From positions 285,882 through 349,881 of the forward strand of contig NZ_JAEMNW010000005.1 of NCBI RefSeq assembly GCF_016481275.1: a stretch of 64,000 nt of DNA, read 5' to 3'. Below are positions 18,024-33,000 of this stretch, in pieces. Below the pieces are notes generated by a model that made no database searches, was not told the DNA's origin, and worked only from the letters and a program-made list of their open reading frames with translations. The translations under genes were made by a program, and so were the position numbers. Positions within the stretch are counted from its first letter, which is position 1, and each line of letters starts with the position of its first letter. Source of the DNA: Antrihabitans auranticaus (lineage in GTDB: Bacteria; Actinomycetota; Actinomycetes; Mycobacteriales; Mycobacteriaceae).

Positions 18024-21000
18024 GCTGCGCACCGTTGCCGCAGGTTGCTGCGCCACCTCCATGCGCTGGCGTTCGGCCTCGTCGAGCACGTCGATGTCAC
18101 CGACCACGACTGCCGAATCGGCAGCAACTGCTTCGAGAATCCTGCCGAAGCGCCGCGCGAAACCTTGGACCGTCGACTCGTCGAAAAGATCTGTGGCGTA
18201 GGTGAACACACCCGCAAAGCCGGCAGGCGCGCCGTCGGCTGCGTGGCGTGCTTCCAGGGTCAACTGCAGATCGAACTTCGCAACCGCCTCGCCCGCGTCG
18301 AGTGCCTGCACTGTCAACCCTGGCAACTCGATGCGCGCGGGCTCCAGGTTCTGGAATGTCAGCGCAACCTGGAACAGTGGGTTGCGTGACCGTGAGCGTG
18401 CCGGTTGCACGGCATCGACCACAGACTCGAACGGGATGTCCGCGTTGGCGAACGCCGAGAGGTCGACCTCGCGGGTGCGCTGCACCAGGTCGGCGAACGC
18501 CGCTTCCGGCGCCACGTCGGTGCGCAGCACCAAGGTGTTGACGAACATGCCGACCAAATCGTCGAGTGCGCGCTCGCCACGGCCCGCGATCGGCGAGCCG
18601 ATGGCGATGTCGGAGCTTCCGGACAGACGCGACAGTAGTACGGCGAGCGCGGCGTGGACGACCATGAACAGCGACGCATTGTGCTCGCGGGCAATACGAT
18701 CCAGCCCCGTGTGCGCGGCAGCCGAGACGTCGAACTGCAGCATCGCTCCGCGCATCGACTGCACTGCCGGCCTCGGCCGGTCCGCGGGCAGATCGAGTTG
18801 TTCGGGCACACCGGACAGGGCCTTGGTCCAGAATTCCAACTGGCGGGCCGCGAGCGAATCCGGATCGTCGACCGTGCCGACTGTGTCACGTTGCCACAGC
18901 GTGTAATCCGCGTACTGGATCTCCAGCGGCGACCACGCCGGTGCGCCACCGCCGGCACGGGCGGCGTACGCGATCATCATGTCCCGCACGAGCGGAGCCA
19001 TCGATGCACCGTCGGAAGCGATGTGATGGACGACGAGCGTCAGCACCAGATCGTTCTCGCCCAGCGCGAAGAGCCCGACCCGCAGCGGCGGCTCCTCGGT
19101 GACGTCGAAGCCCCGCGAAACCAGGCCGACGACCTGCTCCATCAGCTCCGCTTCGGCGACGGCCACCGGCGTGAGGTCGAGGTCGACCTGTGCGGCAGGC
19201 AAAATCTCCTGATGCGGGGTGTCGCCTGCGACCGGGTACCTGGTTCGCAGCGCCTCGTGCCGCTCGACGACGTCGCCGAATGCCAGCCGCAGCGCGTCGG
19301 TGTCCATCGCACCGGTGAGGCGGATGGCAAACGGAATGTTGTAGGTCGCGGCCTCGGGATCGGCCTGATTGATCACCCACATGCGTTGCTGCGCAAGCGA
19401 AAGCGGTATGAGCGCCGGGCGCTCCGCCGGTATCAGGGCAGCGCGGCGCGGACCGCCGGTCGCGGCGCCCACCCGTGCGGCAAGCGCGGAGACCGTCGAT
19501 GCCTCGAAGATTTCGCGGACACCGATCGACGCGTCGAGCGCATCGTTCAAGCGGGCGACCGCACGCGTAGCGATCAGCGAGTTGCCGCCGAGGGCAAAGA
19601 AGTCGTCGTCGAGTCCGACCTGCGCAACGCCGAGCAACTCGGCGAACACGTCGGCGACGGCCTGCTCGATCGGCGTGCCGGGCTCACGGAACGCGGCACT
19701 GCTCGTGTACTCCGGCGCGGGAAGTGCCTTGCGATCCAGCTTGCCGTTGGGAGTCAACGGCAGCTCGTCCAGCCGCATGACGGCGTCCGGAAGCATGTAG
19801 GCCACAAGGAAGTCCGCGGCGAACGTGCGAACCTCGGCTGCCTCGACAGTCGAGCCGGACTCGGCCACGACGTAGCCGACGAGGCGGTCGCCGAACTGAT
19901 CGTCGCTGCGCACGGATGCGACAGCTTGCGCGACACCGGGATAGCGCAGTAGCGCGGCTTCGATCTCGCCGAGTTCGATTCGGAAACCGCGCAACTGGAC
20001 CTGCTGGTCGCTGCGGCCCGCGTACTCGAGTTGACCGTCGCGGTTCCAGCGCGCCACGTCGCCGGTGCGGTACATCCGCGCACCGGGCGCACCGAACGGG
20101 TCGGCGACGAAGCGTGCAGAGGCGAGGTCGGGGCGCCCGACATAGCCCCGCGAGAGCTGCTTGCCACTGACGTAGACCTCGCCGGGCACACCCACCGGTA
20201 CCGGCCGCAGGCGCGAATCCAGCACATAGGTCGCGAGACCCGGCAGACCACGACCGATGACGCTGCCCGCCGCACTCTCGGCGAGCGCACTGTCGAGCGC
20301 GAGATAGGACACGTGCACCGTGGTCTCGGTGATGCCGTACATGTTGACGAGCTGCGGCTGCTGCGGATGCCGCTCGTACCAGCGTCGCAACTGCCGCAAG
20401 TCGAGTGCCTCACCGCCGAAGATCACGTACCGCAACGCAAGCCGCTCCGCAGTTCCGGAAGCGCGGTCCGCCTCGGCAAGCTGATAGAACGCCGACGGCG
20501 TCTGGTTGAGGACCGTAACCTGCTCGCGGACAAGCAGTTCGAGGAATTGCTCCGGAGATCGCGACGTAAGGTAGTCGACGATCACGACCGTGCCGCCGTG
20601 GACGAGCGCGCCCCACGTCTCCCACACGGAGAAATCGAAGGCGAACGAGTGGAACATGGTCCACACGTCGTTTTCGTCGAAGCCGAAGTGGCCCTGCGTG
20701 TTTGCCAAAAGCTCGACCGCGTTGCGGTGTGTGACAGCAACACCCTTGGGCCGTCCGGTCGAGCCGGACGTGTAGATCACGTAGGCGATGTTGTCCGCAC
20801 GTAGCGCCGCATGGGACACCGCTGAATCGTCGAGTTCTGCCACATCGGCGCCGTCGAGAACCACGACCGGAATATCACCGACAGGCAGCAGTTCACATTC
20901 GGCCGCGGTCGTCAGCACGCAGATCGGTGCGGCATCGCCGAGGATGTAGGTCAACCGATCTGCCGGGTACGTCACGTCCAGCGGCACGTACCCACCGCCG

Positions 21001-24000
21001 GCCTTCTGCGTCGCCAGCATCGCAACGATCTGGTCGGGTCCACGTTCGGTCCCGATCGCGACCAGAGACTCCGGCCCGACACCCACGGCGATCAGCTTGC
21101 GGGCGAGCTTGTTCGCGCGCGCATCGAGTTCGCCGTAGCTGAGCTCGGCGGTGCCGAAACGCAGCGCTACCGAGTCGCCCCGCCGACCGGCCTGAGCTTC
21201 GAAGAGACCGATCAAGGTGCCGTCGCCGACGTCGGCTCCTGGCGTGTTCCACGCCGTGAGCAGCAACGCCCGTTCGGCCGGCGTCGTGAAGTCCAGGTCG
21301 CCGACCGCGCGGGTCGCGTCTGTTGCGGCGGCGTCGAGAATGCGCACGAGTCGCTCCGCGAACCCGGCGACGGTCGCCTCGTCGAAAAGGTCTGTGGCGT
21401 AGGTGAAGAACGCGGCAAGCCCGTCGGTCGTCGAGGGATCGTCGGCGACAGTGAGCTGGAGGTCGAACTTCGCCAACGGCACATCGAAATCGACTGCGCT
21501 GACGGCTAGTTCGGGCAGTTCCAGCCGCTGCTGGGTCATGTTCTGGAACGTCAGCGCCACCTGGAACAACGGCGTGCGAGCCGTCGACCGCACCGGATTC
21601 AGCACCTCGACGAGGCGCTCGAACGGCAGGTCGGCGTGCCCGAACGCCGCAACATCGATATCGCGCACGTCGCCGAGCAGGTCCACGAAGGAGCGATCGG
21701 GTTCTATCTCGGTGCGCAATACGAGTGTGTTGACGAACATGCCGATCAGGTCGTCGAGCGCGGCCTCACCGCGCCCCGCGATCGGGGTACCGACTGCGAT
21801 GTCCGTCGTGTTCGAAAGCCTGGACAGCAGGACCGCCAGTGCCGAGTGCACGACCATGAACAACGTGACGTTGTGCCGGGCCGCCAAGTCCTGCAGACGC
21901 TTTCGCAGCGCGGCATCGATCGCGAAGACGACGTTCGCACCGCGGTTCGACGCGACTGCGGGACGCGCGTGATCGGTCGGCAGGTCGAGCTGGTCCGGCA
22001 ACCCGCGCAGGGTCTCGCGCCAGAACGACTCCTGCTGGGACAGCAGTGATTCCGGGTCGTCGGCCGAGCCGAAGACCGTGCGCTGCCACAGCGTGTAGTC
22101 CGCGTATTGCACAGCAAGCGGCGACCAGTCCGGTCGCTCACCGCGCGCACGCTCGATGTAGGCCGCCATCATGTCGCGCGTCAGCGGTCCCATGGAGAAG
22201 CCGTCCGCGCTGATGTGGTGCACCACGAAGGCAAGTACGTACTCGTCGGCGGTGAGCTGGAAAAGCTTGACTCGTAACGGCGGAGCGGCGGCGACATCGA
22301 ATCCACCCGCTACGAACGCACCGAGAAGAGCCGGAAGCTGCTCGGCCGAGCAAGGTTCCACGTCCACGGCGGGGATCGCATCCGGACCGGACACGACGAC
22401 CTGCCAGCCCTCGCCATCGATCTCCGGGTAGCGGGTGCGCAGGATCTCGTGCCGCTCGACGAGGTCGGTGACCGCCGCACGCAGAGCATCCAGGTCGATT
22501 CGTCCGGTCAGCTTGACCGCGACTGGGATGTTGTAAAGCGGCGACTCCGGTGCAAAGCGGTTGAGGAACCACATCCGCTGCTGCGCCATCGAGAGGGGAA
22601 CGCGGTCCGGGCGACGCTGTGGGACCAGGGCAGCCCGGCCGCGGGCACCGACGTGGGATTCCAGCCGGGCCGCGAGCCCGGCCACTGTGGGCGCCTCGAA
22701 CACCAAGCGGACCGGAACCTGCGCGTCGGTCGCCGCTCCGAGTCGTGCGGTTACCTGAGTGGCAGAGATCGACGTGCCGCCGAGTTCGAAGAAGTTGTCG
22801 TCCAAGCCGACTCGTTCGACGTCGAGTACCGCGGCGAAGGTCTCCGCGACCATTTCCTCGATCGGCGTGCTGGGCGGACGATAGGTCTTCGCCTCGAACA
22901 CCGGTTGTGGCAGCGCTTTTCGATCCAGTTTGCCACTCGGGTTCAACGGCATCGCGTCGATGACGAGGACAGTCGACGGCACCATGTACGACGGCAACTT
23001 CTGTGCCGCACCGGCAATCACGGCAGCGGCTTCGACCGACTCCCCCGAACCGGGAACGACGTATCCGACGAGTTGGTCGCCCGTGCGATCGCCGCGGTGC
23101 ACGACGGCGACCGCTGCGGTGACACCCGGGTACGACGCAAGGACCGTCTCGATCTCTCCGAGCTCGATACGCTGCCCGCGTAGCTTGACCTGGAAGTCGG
23201 TGCGGCCCAAGTACTCCAGCGCACCACGTTCGTTCCAGCGCACTAGGTCGCCGGTACGGTACATGCGGTCGCCCGCGTTGCCGTACGGGTTCGCGACGAA
23301 CCGTTCCGCAGACAGACCCGATTGGGCGTCGTAGCCACGCGCCAACTGCGCGCCGGCCATGTAGAGCTCACCTGCAAGGCCCACGGGCACCGGCCGCAAC
23401 CGCTCGTCGAGCACCAACGCCGCGGAGTTCCAGACCGGTCCGCCGATGGGCACCGGTCCTGCGCTGTCCGGGTCGACCGGCGTCGCGGTCGCGTGCACCG
23501 TGTATTCGGTCGGGCCGTACAAGTTGAACAGTTCCGCCGAACTGACCCGGTGGAATGCGGCAACGGTGGGACCGGTCAGCGCCTCGCCTGCGACGAGCAG
23601 CGCGCGCAGCGAATCGACGGCGCCCGGCCGGATACCACCGGCGAACACCGACAGCATCGACGGCACGAACGACGTGATCGTCACCCGTTCGGCCGCAATG
23701 ACGTCGGCGAGGTACGCCGGGTCCCGGTGCCCGTCGGGCGTCGCGATGACCAGGCGGGCGCCCGCGACGAGGGTGCCGAACAGTTCCCACACCGAGACGT
23801 CGAACGTTGCGGGGGTCTTCAGCAACACAGCATCGTCCGGGCCCAGCCCGTATTCGGCTACGAGCCAGCGGACTTGGTTGACAACTGCGCTGTGCCGCAC
23901 GACGACGCCCTTGGGACGACCCGTCGACCCCGACGTGAACAACACGTACGCGGCGTTTTCGGGACGAAGCGGCGCAAGGCGTTCGGCGTCCGACACCGGG

Positions 24001-27000
24001 GTCGCCTGGAAGTCGGAAAGGTCCAGCTCGTCGACGAGTTCGACCGAGTCGGCAGCGAAACCGTCCCCCCGCGTGGACAGGACGACGAGCGGCGCCGCCA
24101 TCTCCAGCACGTACTCGGTGCGCTCCGCCGGGTGATCCGGATCGACAGCGACGTACGCGCCGCCTGCCTCGAGCACTGCATACATCGAGACGAGGAGGTC
24201 CAGGGAGCGGCGCATCGCAAGGCCGACCCGGACCTCCGGTCCGACGCCCTGCGCGATCAGCCAGTGCGCCAACCGGTGTACCCGCTCACCGAACTCGCGA
24301 TAGCTCAGCTGCACTCCGACGCCGGGCACGGTCACAGCAACGGCATGCGGTGTACGCGTCAGGCTTTCGGCGAGCACGCCTGTCAAGGTCTGCGGTCCCT
24401 CGATGACGGCTGCGGTCGCGTTCCAGTCGTGCAGGACCCGTTGCCGCTCGGCGTCGTCGAGCAGGTCGATATCGGCGACCGGCAACTCGGGATCGGCGAC
24501 GACAGTCGAGATGACCCGAGTCAGTTTGCCTGCCAGATCGGCAATTTCGGCCTCGTCGAAGATCTCTCGCAGGAACTGCAGGGTTATCTCGACCCGCGCG
24601 GCCACCACGGCAAGCACGGTCAGCGGATAGTGCGTCACCGTCGTGAGGTCGACACCGGTGATCTGCATGCCTTCGATGACGCTCGCCGCCGCGATACCAG
24701 CGGTGTCGACCGGGTAGGACTCGTACACGAACAGCGTGTCGAATTCCGCGCCCGGACCCGCGTCGGCAACGATGTCGGCGAGACCGAGGTAGTGATGCCC
24801 GAGCAGGGTCGCCTGTTCGGACTGCACGCGCGACAACAGTTGCGAGACAGAATCTCCCGCATCGACGCGCACCCGCACCGGGACCGTGTTGATGAAGAGG
24901 CCGACCATGGACTCGACGCCGGTCAGCTCCGGTGGGCGGCCCGACACGGTGGCGCCGAAAACGACGTCGTCGCGGCCGACAAGTCGTCCGAGCAGAATCG
25001 CCCACGCGCACTGCAGGACGGTGTTGACGGTGACGCCGGTCGCGACTGCGAACTGCTTGAGCGCTGCGGTGAGTGCCTCGTCGAGTTCGAACGTGTGCTC
25101 GCCGGACAGCGCCGTGATGACGCGGCTCGAATCGCGCTGAGCCAGCAGCGTCGGCTCGCTGACACCTGCCAGCGATTCCCGCCACGCGAGCCGGCCCTGC
25201 GCCTCGTCTTGTTCCGAAAGCCATTCCAGGTAGCGGCGATACGGGCGAACAGGCTCGAGCACACTGCGATCGCCGCCGGTCGCGTACAGCACCAGTAGGT
25301 CTTTCATGAGCAACGGCATCGACCAGCCGTCGAGCAGGATGTGGTGGTTGGTGACCACCAGTCGGTAGCGGCTACCGCCGAGCGCAGCCAGGATGAACCG
25401 CATGAGCGGTGGCTGCGCCATGTCGAATCGGTTGCGCCGGTCCGCTTCCAGCAACGCGTCGAAGGCGGCGTCCGGATCCGGTTCGCCGCTCAGATCGACG
25501 TCGGTCCACGGGATCTCGACGGATTCGAGCACGACCTGAACTGCCGCACCGGCAGCGTCGGTGACGAACGCGGTGCGCAAATTCGCGTACCGGTCGAGTA
25601 CCGCCTGGCCTGCGCCGCGTAGTCGGTCAGCGTCGATGGAACCTTCGACCGCGAGCACGACCTGGGAGGTGTAGACGTCGAGCGATGTGCTCGCCAGTAA
25701 CGAGTGGAAGAAGAACCCGGACTGCAGCGGGGACAGCGACCACACATCGGAGAGGGCCGGGAAGTGCGCTTCCCAGGCGTCGATATCGGGCTGCCCGACG
25801 TCGACCAACGGCAGGTCGGACGGCGTCCGGCCGCCACCGTCAGCGGAACGGGCGTGCTGGACAACAGCGTCCAGCACCGACACCCACAGGTCGGCGAGCT
25901 CTTGCACATCGTCGCGCTCGAGGAGGCCACGCGGAAACGCGAACGTCGCGGACAATTCGCGGTCGGTGAAGATCGTGTTGATATCGACGACGGCGAGCGC
26001 GGGCATGTCGGCGTCGGCGCGCGCGGGAAGATCACCGAGATCGCCCGCGGGCGTCCACCCGAGATCGCGGACCCCTTCCGGCAACTCTCCAGCGGAGATC
26101 CTGCCGAGGTAGTTGAAACCGACCTGCGGAATCGGCAGTGCCGAAAGCTCGCCCGCAGTCTCTTCGTTGGCGTAGCGCAGAAGTCCGTACCCGATGCCCT
26201 TGTCCGGCACCGCACGCAGCTGTTCCTTGACGGCCTTGACCGCAACACCCGTGGACCGGCCACCCGACAGCGCGTCGTCGAGCGCGATGCCCGACACATC
26301 GAGCCGCACGGGGAACATGCTGGTGAACCAGCCGATGGTGCGCGAGAGGTCGGCGCCGGGCGCGACCTGTTCTTCGCGCCCGTGGCCTTCCATCCGAACC
26401 AGCACGGACGACTCGTCGACACCGCGCCGACGCCGCCACTCGCGCACGGCAAGCGCGAGGGCTGCCAGCAGACCGTCCGCAACCTCGCCGTGGAAAGCTT
26501 CGGGCACCGCAGACGAAATGCCCTCGCTCACTTCGGGACTCAGGCGCACGCTCACCGCGTCCAGCGTCTCGGCGACGTCGATTGCTGGGTCGAAGGCTCG
26601 CGACCCGAGTAGCGGATCCGGTCCGTCGAGCACCTTGCGCCAGTACGGCAGCTCAGCGACACGGTCCGCGGACTGTGCGGCGTCCACCAACGCATGTGCC
26701 CACCGGCGCATGGAAGTACCGACCGGCTGCAGCTGCGGCGCCGCACCGTTGGCGAGCTGCGCCCACGCAGTGACCAGGTCCGAGATGAGGATGCGCCAGG
26801 ACACGCCGTCGACAACGAGGTGGTGCGCAGCAACGATCAGCCGGCCGCCTTCCGGTGCGTCGAGCCAGACAAACTGCAGCACAACACCGTTGGCGGGGTC
26901 GAACCTAGCGAGAGCAGCATCCAGTTCGGTGGCCGCGAGCTCGCTTCGTGCAGACTCCTCGGCCGGCATGGGGAATCGGTGCACGAGGCTGTCGACATCG

Positions 27001-30000
27001 ACTGCAGAGACCGGCAACGCCTCGAGCGTCCAGGAGCCGTCGGCGTCGATCGCCAAACGCGAGCGCAGCATGTCGTGCAACCCGACGACGGCGCCGATCG
27101 TGGCAACGACCTGGCCGCGTTCGATTCCGGTCGGCAGCGCCAAGCTGACAGTCTGGTTGAACCGATCGAAATGGCCACCGCGCTCGACCATGTACCGGAC
27201 CACGGGAGTCAACGGCATCGTGCCGACGCCGCGGCCTGGCAGCTCCGCCAGCTCGATGGCGGTTCCCGCTCCGGCAGCGGCCTTTTCGGCAAGCCGTGCA
27301 ACGGTGCGCTGCTCGAAGACGTCGCGCGGTGTGAAGACCAGACCGCGCGACTTGGCGCGGGACACCAGCTGGATCGAGACGATGCTGTCGCCACCGAGGG
27401 CAAAGAAGTCGGCGTCGATACCGACGCTATCCGCGCCCGGCAGGCCGAGGACCTCGGCGAACGCTTCGGCGAGCAAGCGCTCGGTATCGCTTCCGGCCGA
27501 GCGGAACTCGGCGTCGACGGCCAGCTCCGGTTCGGGCAGCGCATTCCGGTCGAGCTTGCCGGAACTGGTCAACGGAAGCTCGGCGAGAACGACGAAGGAG
27601 GTCGGGACCATGTACTCGGGCAGCTCGGCCGCGAGGAACGCGCGCAGGTCATCGGTCTCGATCGAGGCAGCTCCCGCGGGCACGACGTAGCAGACCAATT
27701 GATCCGCGCGGCCCGGCACGGTTCGCACCAGTGCCACCGCATGCGCAACGGAATCACGCTGGAGCGCAAGCGCTTCGATTTCGCCGAGTTCGATTCGCAG
27801 GCCGCGCAGCTTCACCTGGAAGTCGGTGCGGCCGAGGTATTCCAGCATGCCGTCGGGATGACGGCGCACCAGGTCGCCCGTGCGGTAGAGCCGCTCGCCG
27901 GTGGCGAACGGGCTCGCCACGAACCGCTCGGCACTCAATTCGGGACGACCGTGGTAGCCGCGCGCAACCTGCACGCCGCCCATGTAGAGCTCGCCGGCAA
28001 GGCCGACCGGAACAGGCCGCAGTCGCGCGTCGAGCACGTAGGCCTGCGCATTCCAGACCGGTCCACCGATCGGCACGGCACCCGAAACCTGTTCGGGTAC
28101 CGGACTGTGCGTCGCGTGCACGGTGAACTCGGTCGGTCCGTACAGGTTGAAGGTGCCCGCCGAGCTAATTCGCCGGAACGCGGTGATCGTGTGCGCGGAC
28201 AGTGCCTCACCGGCGATCAGGACGGTCCGCAGGGAATCCACCGCACCTCGCTCGGTGCTTTCGGCGAACACGCTCAGCATCGACGGAACGAAGGACGTCA
28301 TCGTGACGCCTTCGCGGTCGATGACGTCCACGAGGTAGGCCGGGTCGCGATGTCCGTCCGGCGTCGCGATCACCATGCGCGCGCCGACGATCAGGGTGCC
28401 GAAGAGTTCCCACACGGACACGTCGAACGTCACCGGCGTCTTCTGCAGAACGACGTCGGCCGCCGAGATGCCGTATTCCGCTGTGATCCAGCGAATCTGG
28501 TTCACGACCGAGCCGTGTGCGACGGACACGCCCTTGGGACGGCCGGTCGATCCGGACGTGAACAAGACGTACGCGGTGTTGTCCGGGCGCAGGGCACCGC
28601 GGCGCTCTGCTGCCTCGATCGCCCGGTCCGGCAGCGCTTCCAGATCGAGCTCGTCGAGCACGACCGTAGAACGGCCACCGGGTGTGACGAACGCGTCGGC
28701 CGCAGTCGTCAGAAGGCACAGCGGCTGTGCGGTATCGAGCACGTGCTCGATGCGATCGGCGGGATGGTCCGGGTCGAGCGGGACGTAACCGCCGCCCGCC
28801 GCGAGCACTGCATACATCGCGGTGACGAGGTCCAGCGAACGCCGCATACCCAGCGCGACAAGCACTTCCGGACCGACGCCCAGCTCGATCAGGTGCCGGG
28901 CCAATCGACGCACGCGTGCCGCGAACTCGGCGTAGGTCAACGTCTCGTCGCCGAACGTCACCGCGGCAGCATCCGGTGTCGCATTGACCTGCGCATCGAA
29001 GACCTCGACCAGCGTCGCAGGCTCGAGGGCCCGCGCGGTGCTGTTGAATCCTTCGACGACGAGGGCACGCTCGGCCTCGTCGAGCAGGTCGATGTCACCG
29101 ACAGGCGTGCTCGAGTCGGCGGCGATCGCGGAAAGAATCCGCTGCATCTTCGCGCCGAAGGACGCGATCGTCTCCGCATCGAAGACACCGTGCAGGTATT
29201 GCAGGGTGAACTCGAGCCTGTCGGTCAGCGTGGCGAAAACCGTGAGCGGGTAATGCGTGTCGTTCGTCATCGTTACGTTGGCGACGCTCATGCCGTCGAT
29301 CGAGTTCGCCGCGGCGATCCCCGCTGTATCGATCGGGTACGACTCGAATACCAGCAGCGTGTCGAACTCCGCGCCCGCACCGGCGCCGGCGTGAATGTCG
29401 GCCAGGCCGACGTAATGATGCGCGAGCAGATCGGCCTGCTCGCCCTGAACACGCGAAAGCAGTGTGGCGACAGGATCACTCGCGGCGAACTCCACGCGGA
29501 CGGGCACGGTATTGATGAAGAGTCCGACCATCGACTCGACCCCGGCGAGCTCCGGCGGACGGCCCGACACTGTCGTGCCGAAGACGATGTCTTCGCGACC
29601 GAGCAAGCGGCCGAGCAAAATTCCCCAGACGACCTGGCAGACGGTGTTGACGGTGACGCCGAGGTCCGCGGCGATCGCAGTGAGTGCGGCGGTCCGGTCG
29701 GCGTCCAGGCCGAACTTGTAATTGTCTGCAAGCGTGGTGATTTCGCGACCGGTGTCGACGGGTGCCAGCACGGTCGGCTCGGCAACACCGGCCAGCGCGC
29801 TGTGCCAGGCCGCGCGCGAGGCAACCGGGTCCTGCGATACCAGCCACGACACGTAGTTCCGATACGACGGCGGCACAGGCAGCACGGACGCATCGCCGGA
29901 AGTGGCGTAGAGGACCAGTAGATCCTTGAGCACCAACGGCATCGACCAGCCGTCGAGCAGGATGTGGTGGTTTGTCACCACGAGCCGATGACGCCCGTCG

Positions 30001-33000
30001 CCGAGCGACACCAGCATGAAGCGAATCAGCGGCGGCTCTGCAAGGTCGAACCGGACTCGCATGTCTGCGTCGAGCACCTGCTGGAACGCCGAATCGACGT
30101 CGGGCTCGCCGGCCAGGTCGACCGCAGACCACGGCAACTGCACCGAATCCCGGACGACCTGCAGGGGATCGCCCGCCGCGTCCACGACAAACGCGGTTCG
30201 CAGGTTCGGGTAGCGGTCCAGAACGCCTTGGCCCGCCTTGCGCAGCCGTTCGCCCTCGACGCTGCCCTCGAGTTCGAGGACTACCTGCACGGTGTAGACG
30301 TCGACAGACGTTGTCGCCATCATGGCGTGGAACATCAGGCCGGACTGCAACGGTGCGAGCGGCCACACGTCGACGAAACCTGGGTACCGGGTGTCCCATT
30401 CGACGACGTCGGCCTGGGTCAGCGCCGCGTTGCCGCGCGCGGCGAGGCGGAAGTCCGACGGCGTGCGGCCACCGGCGCCCGGCCTGCGCGCGTGGGTAGC
30501 GATGGCGTGCAGGCCATCTCGCCACAGCTCGGCCAGTTCTTGGACGTCGGCCTCGGCGAGCAGAGTGTCCGGGAACGCGAACGTCGCCGAGAGCTGGCCG
30601 CCGGCCGCGATGGCGTTGATGTCGAGGGCGGCCATCGCGGGCATGTCCGCGTCGGGTCCCGCGGTAAGCGGTCCGACGTCGTCGGCGGGGATCCAGCCCA
30701 TGTCGCCGATCTCGTCGGGCAGGTCCGCGGCCGAAATCCGGCCCAGGTAGTTGAAGCTGATCTGCGCCGGCGCCGATTGCGGCAGCCGACCTGCGGTCTC
30801 GTCGTTCAGGTAGCGCAGCAGCCCGTAGCCGATGCCGTTGTCCGGCACGTTCCGCAGCTGTTCCTTGACGAGTTGCACGGCGATGCCCGCTGCGGCCTCG
30901 CCGGCCAGCGCTGCGTCGACATCGACGCCGGTGGTATCGAGGCGAACGGGATACATGCTGGTGAACCAGCCGACCGTACGGGAGATATCGGCGCCGGGCG
31001 CGGCCGATTCCTCACGCCCGTGACCCTCGAGCCGGACGAGCGCAGACGGCTCGACGATGCCGCGAGCTCGGCGCCATTTCGCCAGCGCCAGCGCGAGCGC
31101 AGCAAGCAGCGCGTCGTTCGCACCGCCGTGAAAGAGGTCGGGAACAGTCGTCAGCAACGTGTCGGTGTCGGCGACGTCCAGCTGCACCCGCACCGACCGC
31201 ACCGCACCGGCGACGTCGACCGCGGGATCGAACGCGCGCGTACCGAGCAGCGGGTCGGGACCCGACAGAATGTCTTCCCAGCGTGCGAGTTCCGCAACCC
31301 GGCCAGGTGCCTGCGCCGATTCGACGAGCGCGTGCGACCACGCGCGCATCGACGTCGCGACCTCGGGCAGCTGCGGTATTGCACCGCTCGCGACCTGCGC
31401 CCACGAACCGATGAGATCGGGTATGACGATCCGCCAGGACACGCCGTCCACGACGAGGTGGTGTGCAACGAAGATCAGTCGGCCGGCGCGCGCGCTGTCT
31501 GCGGGATCGAGCCAGACGAACTGCAGCACAACACCTTCGGACGGCGCCAGGCGGTTCAGCGCGGCATCGTATTCGGCGTCGGCCGCGGCCGTCGTTTCTG
31601 CCGAATCCATCGGACCCGTGACCTCGACCCGATGCACCAGAGCGTCGATGTCGACGCCGCCGGGCGCCACAGTTTCGATAGCGCGGACGCTGCCGTCGGC
31701 ACCCGGCACCAACCGGGCACGCAGCATGTCGTGCCGATCGACCACCGCGGCAAGTGTTTTCACGATTCCGGCCCGGTCGATGCCGGTCGGCAATTCGAGC
31801 ACCATTGTTTGGTTGAACCGGTCGTAGCGGCCCGGCCGTTCCACCATGAATCGCACGACCGGGGTGAGTGGCATTTCGCCGACACCACCACCGGCCAACT
31901 CGGTCGGCCCTACCGGCGCGGCAGCCGCGTCGACCGCTTCGGCGACCGCGGCGATGCCCGCGACGGTCCTGTGCTCGAACACATCTCGCGGCGTGAACAA
32001 CACACCGCGGGCCTTCGCGCGGGATACGACCTGAATCGACACGATGCTGTCGCCACCCAGGCCGAAGAACGAATCGTGTACGCCGACCCGCTCGAGACCG
32101 AGCACGTCGCCGAACACGTCGGCGATGACCTGCTCGACCTGTGTGCGCGGCGCCTCGAATTCGGCCTCACCCACAAAAACCGGCTCCGGCAGTGCCTTTC
32201 GGTCCAACTTGCCGACCGGAGTGAGCGGCACCTTGTCGATGACCATGATCACCGACGGCACCATGTACGCGGGCACACGCTGCCCGACGAAGTCCGACAG
32301 CTCGTCGGTGTCGAGCGAAATACCTGGTGGTGCAACGACATACGAGATCAGCGAGACAGCGCCTGCGGCACTGGTGTGCCCCATCGTGACAGCGAACTCG
32401 ACGTGCTCGTGCGCTGAGAGCGCGGAGTCGATCTCACCGAGCTCGATCCGGAAGCCACGAATCTTCACCTGGAAGTCGTTGCGGCCGACGTACTCGATCT
32501 CGCGTACGCCCGCTGCCTCCGACGTCCACCGCACGATGTCGCCCGTGCGGTACAAACGGTCGCCGGGCTCGCCGAACGGGTTCGCGACGAAACGTTCCGC
32601 GGTCAGACCGGGCCGCCGGTGATAGCCCTGCGCCAGTTGCGCGCCCGCCAGATACAACTCGCCCGGTGCGCCCTGCGGGACCGGCCGAAGTCGATGGTCG
32701 AGTACGAGCGCGCCGACACCTGCAATCGGCGAGCCGATGGTGATCGCGCCGCCCGGCTCGAGCGGCTGGCTGCTCGCGGCGAGAATCGTCGCCTCGGTAG
32801 GTCCGTAGCCGTTGTAGAAACGGCGGCCCGGCGCCCAGCGCGCGACGAGCTCGGGCGCGAACGAGTCGCCCGCGACGACAACGACCTGCAGGTCCGGCAA
32901 TCCGGACGGGTCGACCGTCGACAGCGCACCCGGCGTGATGAGTACGTGCGTCACGTGCTCGCGGGCCAGCAGCCCGGCAAGTTCCTCGCCGCCGAACGCC

